Shown here: positions 1 through 6,475 of the stretch, piece by piece
Layout of the letters: every line of letters begins with the position of its first letter
Position numbering within the stretch: the first letter of the stretch is position 1
Assembly: GCA_013694635.1 (NCBI GenBank)
Contig: JACDCA010000068.1
Span: 1 to 7,979, forward strand
DNA length: 7,979 nucleotides
Reading direction: 5' to 3'
From: Acidobacteriota bacterium
GTDB lineage: Bacteria; Acidobacteriota; Vicinamibacteria; Vicinamibacterales; 2-12-FULL-66-21
Translations under genes and position numbers: made by a program
Notes under the pieces: generated by a model
The model's database searches: none
The model's input: only the letters and a program-made list of their open reading frames with translations
What the model was told of the DNA's origin: nothing

Positions 1-712
1 CCAGTTCCTTCTGGATCGCCTTCATCTTCTCGTTGAGGTAGTACTCCTTCTGCGCCTTCTCCATCTGCTTCTTCACGCGAGACTGGATGCGGCGGTCCAC
101 CTGGAGCTTGTCGACCTCGGCTTCGAGAATGCCGGCGATGCGGTTCAGGCGTTCGATGGGGGAAATGATCTCCAGGAGATTCTGCTTTTCGTCCACGCCC
201 ACGACCAGGTGGGCGGCGATCGTGTCGGCCAGCTTGTTGGGGTCGTCGACCCGAACGGCGGCGATCATCGCGTCGTACTGAAGGTTGTTCGAGAGCTTGA
301 CGTACTGCTCGAAGAGCGACACCACGCGCGTCATCGTGCTCTCGGCGTCACTCCCGGCCTCGCGCGGCTTCGAGACCACCTTCACGACGACGCGGTAGAA
401 GCCCTTGTCTTCCTTCCACTCGATCGCGCGCGCCCGGTCGATCCCCTCGACCAGCAGCTTGATGTTGCCGTCGGGCAGCTTCAGGCTCTGGACGACGTTG
501 GCGACGCAGCCCATCGTGAAGATGTCGGAGGGCTGCGGGTCGTCGACCTGCGCGTCGTGCTGGGCCGCGAGGAAAATCCGTTTGTCCTTCAGCAGCGCGT
601 GCTCGAGGGCGCGGACCGACGACGGGCGCCCGATGACGAAAGGCAGCATCATGTGCGGAAAGACGACGACGTCTCTCAGCGGGACTATGGGTAATGTTTC
701 GTACAGTTCCAT
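1..712 (-). CDS. lon: Lon ATP-dependent protease, N-terminal part (runs off the window)
   Basis: Lon is a cytoplasmic AAA+ serine protease that degrades misfolded and selected regulatory proteins. Only the first 237 codons are present. The ATP-binding and Ser-Lys protease domains would lie beyond base 1. The start reads MELYETLPIVPLRDVVVFPH, the typical opening of the Lon substrate-recognition (LAN/PUA-like) domain. A helical stretch with RRIQSRVKKQMEKAQKEYYL and LNEKMKAIQKEL follows at the edge of the window, as in the linker before the AAA+ module. The ATG at 710-712 is the only reasonable start, because an in-frame TAG (737-739) lies nine codons upstream. No clear Shine-Dalgarno is seen; the upstream bases are taken up by TTCCAGC-type repeats. 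The gene is last in the tig-clpP-clpX-lon series, 83 bp after clpX. Family identity is very secure. Whether lon is transcribed from the clpX mRNA or from its own promoter cannot be read here. Confidence 0.96.
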   Translation of the reverse strand, partial: MELYETLPIVPLRDVVVFPHMMLPFVIGRPSSVRALEHALLKDKRIFLAAQHDAQVDDPQPSDIFTMGCVANVVQSLKLPDGNIKLLVEGIDRARAIEWKEDKGFYRVVVKVVSKPREAGSDAESTMTRVVSLFEQYVKLSNNLQYDAMIAAVRVDDPNKLADTIAAHLVVGVDEKQNLLEIISPIERLNRIAGILEAEVDKLQVDRRIQSRVKKQMEKAQKEYYLNEKMKAIQKEL

Positions 713-723
713 GGATTGGGAGT

Positions 724-751
724 TTCCAGCTTCCAGCTACCGGCTTCCAGC
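724..751. repeat. Four tandem heptamers TTCCAGC in the clpX-lon gap
   Basis: On the plus strand the heptamer TTCCAGC occurs exactly at 724-730, 731-737 and 745-751. A degenerate copy, TACCGGC, sits in phase at 738-744. On the lon coding strand this reads as GCTGGAA repeats, ending 11 bp before the lon start codon. I recall similar GCTGGAAGC-type arrays as common intergenic filler in Acidobacteriota genomes. The function is unknown, and the array displaces any normal Shine-Dalgarno for lon. Confidence 0.8.
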
Positions 752-759
752 TTGGTTTG

Positions 760-791
760 CAGCTGTTGCTCGCAGCTGGGAGCAACAGCTG
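760..791. repeat. Perfect 12-bp inverted repeat just after clpX
   Basis: The arms CAGCTGTTGCTC (760-771) and GAGCAACAGCTG (780-791) are exact reverse complements, separated by an 8-base loop (772-779). The element begins 4 bp after the clpX stop codon, so the clpX mRNA would end in a strong stem-loop. No T tract follows on the minus strand (it continues CAAACCAAGC), so a classical intrinsic terminator is not supported. The direct repeat AGCTGGGAGC (774-783 and 787-796) overlaps it. It could stabilise mRNA ends, be a processing site, or be a member of a dispersed palindromic repeat family. Confidence 0.85.
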
Positions 792-795
792 GGAG

Positions 796-2052
<1,257 letters not shown>

Positions 2053-2055
2053 TGG

Positions 2056-2655
2056 TTATGCGCGCTTGCGAATGACGTCATCAATAATACCGTATTCCTT
2101 CCCCTGTTCGGGACCCATGATGTAGTCGCGCTCGGTATCGTCCTGGATGCGTTTCAGCGGCTGCCCGGTGTGATCCGAGAGGATCTGGTTGAGCCGTTCG
2201 CGCGTCCGCAGCAGCTCGCGGGCGTGAATGTCGATATCGGTGGTCTGTCCGCCCAGCCCCTGCACCCACGGCTGATGAATCAGGATACGCGAGTTTGGCA
2301 GCGAAAACCGCTTCCCCTTCGCCCCCGCCGACAGCAGCACTGCCGCCACCGAGGCCGCCTGGCCGAGGCAGTAGGTCTGCACGTCCGGCTTGATGAACTG
2401 CATGGTGTCGTAGATGGCCATGCCTGCCGTCACCACGCCTCCCGGGCTGTTGATGTACAGGAGGATGTCGCGATCCGGATCGTCAGCTTCGAGGAAGAGC
2501 AGCTGTGCGATGACAAGATTGGCGATCTGGTCGTCGATCGGCGTGCCGATGAAGATGATGCTGTCTTTCAGCAGTCGCGAAAAAATGTCATACGCCCGTT
2601 CCCCGCGGTTGGTCTGCTCGACCACCATGGGGATGAGCTGCATACGTTCAGACAT
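2056..2655 (-). CDS. clpP: ClpP, proteolytic subunit of ATP-dependent Clp protease
   Basis: ClpP is a serine peptidase that forms a two-ring tetradecamer and degrades proteins fed in by ClpX. The 199 residues are full length for the family. By motif position the catalytic triad is S102 (in GQAASV), H127 (in LIHQP) and D177 (last residue of DTERD). The NSPGG oxyanion-loop motif is at 69-73. Two details differ from the E. coli pattern: SVAAV follows the nucleophile region instead of SMGAF, and the segment after HQP (WVQGLGGQ) is one residue longer. All catalytic residues remain, so it should be active. Some bacteria carry several clpP paralogs, so this may be one of two. The start ATG has an AAAGGA (2666-2671) ten bases upstream. 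The gene sits 21 bp after tig and 3 bp before clpX, in one operon. Confidence 0.97.
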   Translation of the reverse strand: MSERMQLIPMVVEQTNRGERAYDIFSRLLKDSIIFIGTPIDDQIANLVIAQLLFLEADDPDRDILLYINSPGGVVTAGMAIYDTMQFIKPDVQTYCLGQAASVAAVLLSAGAKGKRFSLPNSRILIHQPWVQGLGGQTTDIDIHARELLRTRERLNQILSDHTGQPLKRIQDDTERDYIMGPEQGKEYGIIDDVIRKRA

Positions 2656-2676
2656 GCGGATTGAATCCTTTATCGG

Positions 2677-3957
2677 TCAGGTGCGGGTCGCTCGTGAGAG
2701 CAGGAACTCCACGGTGCGTTCCCGGCGAATCCCTGCATATATGCGGCCGAGGCCGCCTTCTTTTTCGAGCCGTGCCCGGACGGCGGCCGCCGTGCGTCCG
2801 CTGCGTTCCGCGTAACGCGTGATCTCCTCGTCCACGTCGGCGTCGCTGACCGCGATGTTCTCACGACGCGCGACCTCGTCCAGCACCAGCGCGCTCTTCA
2901 CCGCTGCGGTCGCCGCCTGGCGCTGCTTGTCGCGGAACTCTTCCCAGTTGATGTTCGTGCGCATCGGGTCGACCTGCTGCTCGATCAGCCGGCGGACGAA
3001 CTCCTCGACGCGCCGATCGATCTCGCGCTCCAGCAGCGTCGGCGGGACGTCGACCGTCACCCGCTCGGCCAGCTGCTTGAGCAACTCACCGCGCATCTCG
3101 CGCTCGTTCTCGTGCATCTGCTCGTGCTCGAGATCGGCGCGCACGCGGGTGCGGAGCCCCTCCAGGCTCTCGAAATTCCCAAGGTCCTTCGCGAACTCAT
3201 CGTCCAGATCGGGAACGGCGCGCTTGCGAATCGACTTGACCGATGCGTCGTACTTCACCGTGGAGCCCGCGAGCTCCCCGATCGAGTAGTCGTCCGGATA
3301 GCTCACATCGAACGATTTGCGCTCCCCGGCCGTCAGGCCGAGCAGCGCGTCGTCGAATCCGGGCGGGTTCGCCGGCGCGCCGATGTCGACGCTGACCGCA
3401 TCGTGCTTGTCGGTCTGCGGTGCGCCGTCAGGCCCCGAAGCGGTCCGCTCCAGGTCCACCACCACGGAATCACCGGTCTCCACGCCGCGCTCGTCGACCG
3501 GTTCGTACCGGGCCGCACGTTCCCGCAACTGCGACAAGGCCTGTTCGACTGCGCCGTCGTCGACGGCGGCCGGCTTGTCGTGGAGCGTCAGGCTCGCGTA
3601 ATCGCCCGGGTCGATCGGCGGCACCGTCTCGAAGGTCGCCGTGAACTTGAGCGGCTGCCCCTCCTCGACGACGACATCCTTGATGTCGGGCGTGTCGACC
3701 GGCTCGACGCCGCGCTCGCGCAACGCCTCGTCGACCGCGCGCGGGATCAGCCCGTGCGCGACATCGTGAAGAATCTGATCGCGAAATCGCTGGCGAACAA
3801 CTTTGGGCGGCACCTTCCCCGGCCGAAATCCGGGTATCCGCGCCGCCTTGCTGTAGTCGCGTGCGATCTTCTCGATCTCGGCATCCACCACCGTGCTGGG
3901 GATTTCGACGACCAGGTTCTTGCGCGTTTCTGAAAGGTCGATGAACTCGGTCTTCAT
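2677..3957 (-). CDS. tig: Trigger factor, ribosome-associated chaperone and prolyl isomerase
   Basis: Trigger factor binds the ribosome exit tunnel and shields nascent chains; it also has peptidyl-prolyl cis/trans isomerase activity. The 426-residue length is typical. Residues 1 to about 115 form the ribosome-binding domain, with signature GFRPGKVP at 43-50 (F44 and R45 of the ribosome-docking loop kept, and the third position Pro rather than the Lys of E. coli). An FKBP-like isomerase domain runs at about 158-243, starting near RGVETGDSVVVDLE. The rest, beginning around VPDLDDEFAKDLG, is the helical C-terminal chaperone domain. No strong Shine-Dalgarno precedes the ATG at 3955-3957. The first methionine is chosen because MKTEFIDLSETRK aligns with the usual N-terminus. 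It is the first protein gene after the tRNA-Leu, and the tig-clpP-clpX-lon order is widely conserved in bacteria. Confidence 0.97.
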   Translation of the reverse strand: MKTEFIDLSETRKNLVVEIPSTVVDAEIEKIARDYSKAARIPGFRPGKVPPKVVRQRFRDQILHDVAHGLIPRAVDEALRERGVEPVDTPDIKDVVVEEGQPLKFTATFETVPPIDPGDYASLTLHDKPAAVDDGAVEQALSQLRERAARYEPVDERGVETGDSVVVDLERTASGPDGAPQTDKHDAVSVDIGAPANPPGFDDALLGLTAGERKSFDVSYPDDYSIGELAGSTVKYDASVKSIRKRAVPDLDDEFAKDLGNFESLEGLRTRVRADLEHEQMHENEREMRGELLKQLAERVTVDVPPTLLEREIDRRVEEFVRRLIEQQVDPMRTNINWEEFRDKQRQAATAAVKSALVLDEVARRENIAVSDADVDEEITRYAERSGRTAAAVRARLEKEGGLGRIYAGIRRERTVEFLLSRATRT

Positions 3958-3998
3958 CTGGTGCTTTTGTCGGGAGCCGGGCGAGCGTTGGCTGGATA

Positions 3999-4082
3999 TG
4001 CGAAAGGGGGGAGTCGAACCCCCATAGCCTTGCGGCTACCGGATCCTAAGTCCGGCGCGTCTGCCAGTTCCGCCACTTTCGC
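3999..4082 (-). tRNA. tRNA-Leu, anticodon UAG
   Basis: The gene was folded by hand. Acceptor arms GCGAAAG (4076-4082) and CTTTCGC (4000-4006) pair perfectly, with discriminator A at 3999. The D-arm region is GCGGAACTGGCAGACGC. The anticodon stem CCGGA/TCCGG encloses the loop CTTAGGA, giving anticodon TAG (reads CTA and, by wobble, other CTN codons). The long class-II variable arm AGCC-GCAA-GGCT is typical of leucine tRNAs. The T arm is GGGGG-TTCGACT-CCCCC. The 3' CCA is not encoded (A is followed by TATCC) and must be added by nucleotidyltransferase. It lies 41 bp upstream of tig on the same strand with no terminator visible between, so co-transcription and processing are likely. Confidence 0.97.
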
Positions 4083-4109
4083 GTCGGACCGGATGCCCCT
4101 AGATTAACA

Positions 4110-4172
4110 CGTGGCAGAGGTCCAGGCGCTACGGGTGTTGACTACCGCTTTGAGTGTCCCCTTTTTGCCACG
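4110..4172. repeat. Possible REP-like palindromic element (AAAAAGGGGACA type)
   Basis: CGTGGCA (4110-4116) is mirrored by TGCCACG (4166-4172). In RNA the stem can extend by G-U and A-U pairs to about 11 bp around a loop of roughly 41 bases. The minus strand reads GGCAAAAAGGGGACACTC across the inner arm. I recall AAAAAGGGGACA phrases recurring in intergenic repeats associated with REP-associated transposase (RAYT) families, including in Acidobacteriota. That link is from memory and only one copy is in this window. It could instead be an ordinary leader hairpin. Confidence 0.3.
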
Positions 4173-4173
4173 A

Positions 4174-4182
4174 ATAGTAGCA
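4174..4182 (-). promoter_or_regulatory. Candidate extended -10 box upstream of tRNA-Leu/tig
   Basis: The minus strand reads TGCTACTAT, matching the TGnTAnnnT extended -10 pattern. Transcription would begin near 4167, leaving a leader of about 85 bases before the tRNA. The hexamer 17 bp upstream (GTAGTG) is a poor -35, as can be the case for extended -10 promoters. It is a motif match only. Confidence 0.22.
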
Positions 4183-4304
4183 CGCGCCCTCCACACCACT
4201 ACTAATGGGCCTACGCATGCCGGTTTGCGTTAATGTGACAGCCACCTTTTCGGCCGTCAGGCCTCAATCCTGCATCACCCCGGCCGGCAGCATCAATAGA
4301 GGAT

Positions 4305-4329
4305 GCCGGGACGCCCCGGCGGGGAGGAG
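4305..4329 (+). promoter_or_regulatory. GC hairpin plus Shine-Dalgarno of ku
   Basis: GCCGGG (4305-4310) and CCCGGC (4315-4320) form a perfect 6-bp stem with loop ACGC. It ends 4 bases before the Shine-Dalgarno AGGAG (4325-4329), which sits 5 bases before the GTG start of ku. An alternative pairing of CCCC (4314-4317) with GGGG (4321-4324) would tie up bases next to the Shine-Dalgarno instead. The ribosome-binding site decides the GTG start at 4335. A regulatory role for the hairpin is a suggestion only. Confidence 0.45.
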
Positions 4330-4334
4330 CGATC

Positions 4335-5192
4335 GTGGCGCGGGCAATGTGGAAGGGGTCGATCGCGTTCGGCTTGGTGACCATCCCCATTGAGCTGTAC
4401 AGCGCGGTGCGCGACCACCGGCCGAAGTTCCGGCTGCTGCACGCGAAGGATGAATCTCCCGTGCACTACGAACGCGTCTGCCAACGCGAAGGGAAGTCGG
4501 TCGGCTGGGAAGATCTGGTCAAGGGTTACGAATACGAGAAGGGGCAGTTTGTCGTCCTCACCAAGGACGACTTCAAGACAGCGGCGGTCGAAAAAACCAA
4601 GACGATCGACATTCTGGACTTTGTGGACCCGAAGGAGGTCGACGAGCGCTATTTCGAGACGCCGTACTACCTCCAGCCGGGAAAAGGCTCCGATCGCGCG
4701 TATGCGCTGCTGCGCGACGCGATCGACAAGTCCGGAAAGATCGGCGTCGCCAAGATCATCCTACGCGACGCGCAGCATCTCGCGGCGGTGGAGACGATCG
4801 GGGATGCCATTGTTCTGACGATGATGCGGTTCGCCGATGAGCTCGCGGATCTCGAGGACTTCCGCTTCCCCAAGGCGGAGGCCGTCCGGCCGGGTGAGAT
4901 GAACATGGCGCTGCAGCTGATCGACTCGCTCAGCGCGAAGTGGGAGCCGGAGAAGTACACCGACGAGTACCGGGACAATCTGATGCACGTGATCCAGGCA
5001 AAGCTCAAAGGCAAGAAACCGCGTCTTACCGAGCGCGAAACGCGGCCCCAGGCCGAGGTGGTGGACCTGATGGAACGGCTGCGGGCAAGTCTCGAAGGCA
5101 AGAAGTCGAGCGGTGCCCGCAAGACGGCGGGCCGCAAACCTGCCGCGACGAAGAAAACTGCACCCCGCAAAAAGGCGGGGCGGGCTGCCTGA
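4335..5192 (+). CDS. ku: Bacterial Ku, DNA end-binding protein of non-homologous end joining
   Basis: Bacterial Ku is a homodimeric ring that binds DNA double-strand ends and recruits the ligase LigD. The 285 residues fit the family. The opening MARAMWKGSIAFGLVTIPIE matches the typical Ku start. The core runs through VCQREGKSVGWEDLVKGYEY, DILDFVDPKEVDERYFETPYYL and RFADEL to the LSAKWEPEKYTDEYRDNL segment. From about residue 256 the C-terminus is a disordered basic tail with no acidic residues: 12 of the last 30 are Lys or Arg, in doublets about every 5-6 residues (256/257, 262/263, 267/268, 273/274, 278-280). Such tails contact DNA in other bacterial Ku proteins. The GTG start is chosen for AGGAG five bases upstream; ATG at 4347 is an alternative. 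No ligD is in the window. egtB follows after 47 bp on the same strand. Confidence 0.96.
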   Translation: MARAMWKGSIAFGLVTIPIELYSAVRDHRPKFRLLHAKDESPVHYERVCQREGKSVGWEDLVKGYEYEKGQFVVLTKDDFKTAAVEKTKTIDILDFVDPKEVDERYFETPYYLQPGKGSDRAYALLRDAIDKSGKIGVAKIILRDAQHLAAVETIGDAIVLTMMRFADELADLEDFRFPKAEAVRPGEMNMALQLIDSLSAKWEPEKYTDEYRDNLMHVIQAKLKGKKPRLTERETRPQAEVVDLMERLRASLEGKKSSGARKTAGRKPAATKKTAPRKKAGRAA

Positions 5193-5201
5193 TGTGCCCG
5201 C
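5163..5201 (+). other. Two adjoining GC hairpins at the ku stop codon
   Basis: CCCCGC (5163-5168) and GCGGGG (5175-5180) form a 6-bp stem with loop AAAAAG inside the basic-tail codons. GCGGGC (5180-5185) and GCCCGC (5196-5201) form a second stem whose loop contains the TGA stop (5190-5192). The two share base 5180, so they compete. A TTTT (5217-5220) follows after a G-rich stretch. It may be a weak transcription barrier between ku and egtB, or chance in GC-rich sequence. Confidence 0.3.
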
Positions 5202-5239
5202 GGGCGGTGGCGGCGGTTTTGGGCTCTAATTGAGGAAGG

Positions 5240-6475
5240 ATGCCCGTCGTACAGACCCCCGTCGACCGCGCCGCTGCCGCCGAGTGGTACGCCCGTAACC
5301 GCCGTCGCACGCGGGCGATCTTCGACATGATCGATCCTGCCGCGTACTATACGCGCCCGATTTCGCTCCGGAATCCGATCGTCTTTTACGAAGGGCACCT
5401 GCCGGCCTTCAGCATCATCGCCTTCATCAACCGCGGCCTCGGCCGGGACGGTGTCGAGGCGCGCCTGGAACAGCTCTTCGCACGCGGGATCGATCCCGAG
5501 AGCGAACAGAACGCCGCGCCACGCAGCGGCGTGTCCACGGTGTGGCCTCCGAGGGAAGAGGTTCTCAGGTTCGCCGCCGCGGCGGACCGACTGGTGGACG
5601 ATGCGATTCGGACTGCGCCGTTCGACGAATCCCGTCCAGCCATGCGTCGCGCCGAGGGGCTGTTCACCGCGCTCGAGCACGAGGCGATGCATCAGGAAAC
5701 GCTTCTCTATATGTGGCATCGCCTGCCGCACGAACTGAAGCAGCGTCCGGAATACCTTCGCTACGAGCATCGCGGGGATCCTCCGCCGTACAGCGCTGTC
5801 ACGATCCCCGCCGGCGAAGTGACGCTGGGCGCCTCCCGCGTGACCGTCCCCTTCGGATGGGACAACGAGTTCGACGCACACACGGTGGAGGTCGGCGCGT
5901 TCACCGTCGACGTTCACAGCGTCACGAACGCGGATTACCTGCCGTTTGTCGAAGCCGGCCACGTCGAGCCGCCGGCCTTCTGGGTGAAGCAGGATGGCCA
6001 GTGGTACTGGCGCGGCATGTTCGAGAACATCCCCCTGCCACCGGCGTGGCCCGTGTACGTTGCGCATGAGGATGCCGCGGCGTATGCGGGGGCGAAGGGG
6101 CGCAGGCTCATGACCGAGGCGGAGCATCATCTCGCGTCCGCTGGCGTCGACCTCCACGCAGGCCATTCCAACTTCACGATGTGGGAACCGGTGCCTGCGG
6201 GCTCGCGTCCCAAAGGGATCAGTCGCCGGGGCGTGCACGACCTCGTCGGCAACGGATGGGAATGGACCTCTACGATCTTCGCGCCGTTCCCCGGGTTCGA
6301 GCCCATGCCCTCGTATCCTGAATACTCCGCCGAGTTCTTCGACGGTCAGCACTACGTGATGAAAGGGGCGTCGCCGGCGACCGCGCGTGAGCTCATTCGA
6401 CCGAGCTTCCGCAACTGGTTCAGGCCGAACTACCCGTATGTCTACGCAAAGTTCAGGACGACCGCCGATGCGTGA
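5240..6475 (+). CDS. egtB: EgtB-family non-haem iron enzyme of ergothioneine biosynthesis (atypical subtype)
   Basis: EgtB enzymes use Fe(II) and O2 to join hercynine to a thiol (gamma-glutamylcysteine or cysteine, depending on type), giving a sulfoxide precursor of ergothioneine. An N-terminal DinB-like helical domain supplies a probable three-histidine iron site: H53 (in YEGHLP), H147 and H151 (in HEAMHQE). The C-terminal half, from about residue 185, is a formylglycine-generating-enzyme-like (FGE/sulfatase-modifying) fold, with SVTNADYLPFV (227-237), GRRLMTEAEHHLAS (287-300) and DLVGNGWEWTS (334-344). It ends RPSFRNWFRPNYPYVYAKFR (387-406). The iron ligands are kept, but HEAMH replaces the usual HEQQH and the tail lacks the RNWD motif of mycobacterial EgtB, so this is not the classical gamma-Glu-Cys type. 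GAGG at 5232-5235 precedes the ATG by 4 bases. The stop overlaps egtD by 8 bp. The exact thiol substrate is unknown. Confidence 0.9.
   Translation: MPVVQTPVDRAAAAEWYARNRRRTRAIFDMIDPAAYYTRPISLRNPIVFYEGHLPAFSIIAFINRGLGRDGVEARLEQLFARGIDPESEQNAAPRSGVSTVWPPREEVLRFAAAADRLVDDAIRTAPFDESRPAMRRAEGLFTALEHEAMHQETLLYMWHRLPHELKQRPEYLRYEHRGDPPPYSAVTIPAGEVTLGASRVTVPFGWDNEFDAHTVEVGAFTVDVHSVTNADYLPFVEAGHVEPPAFWVKQDGQWYWRGMFENIPLPPAWPVYVAHEDAAAYAGAKGRRLMTEAEHHLASAGVDLHAGHSNFTMWEPVPAGSRPKGISRRGVHDLVGNGWEWTSTIFAPFPGFEPMPSYPEYSAEFFDGQHYVMKGASPATARELIRPSFRNWFRPNYPYVYAKFRTTADA

Larger units (their letters stand above)
4083..4334. other. Divergent intergenic region between tRNA-Leu/tig and ku
   Basis: This 252-bp stretch has no convincing gene. 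It must hold the promoter(s) for the leftward tRNA-tig-clp operon and probably one for the rightward ku-egt genes. Visible structure includes a CGTGGCA...TGCCACG palindrome around a GTGTCCCCTTTTT segment (4110-4172), a possible extended -10 on the minus strand (4174-4182), a second weak minus-strand -10 (TAATCT, 4101-4106, about 19 bp before the tRNA), and a GC hairpin directly before the ku ribosome-binding site. No good -35 partner could be paired with any of the -10 candidates. Confidence 0.6.

Noticed and set aside
348..785. 145-codon minus-strand frame starting within the clpX-lon repeats
   Set aside because: Its first residues are simply the translated repeat, and the rest is lon in another frame. 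Frames of this sort are easily mis-annotated as small proteins.
760..791. The 12-bp palindrome as an intrinsic terminator of clpX
   Set aside because: The stem is strong, but no T run follows on the minus strand and the stem is not GC-rich at its base. It is kept as an inverted repeat only.
4303..4380. Possible 25-codon leader peptide (ATG at 4303 preceded by AGAGG) overlapping the ku start
   Set aside because: It runs out of frame through the hairpin and into ku with an Arg/Gly-rich sequence. Chance is likely in GC-rich DNA and nothing else supports it.
6387..6467. Upstream ATG (6387) for egtD giving a 345-residue protein
   Set aside because: The extra 27 residues are a shadow of the conserved EgtB C-terminus. 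The 6468 start has a Shine-Dalgarno and gives the usual family length.
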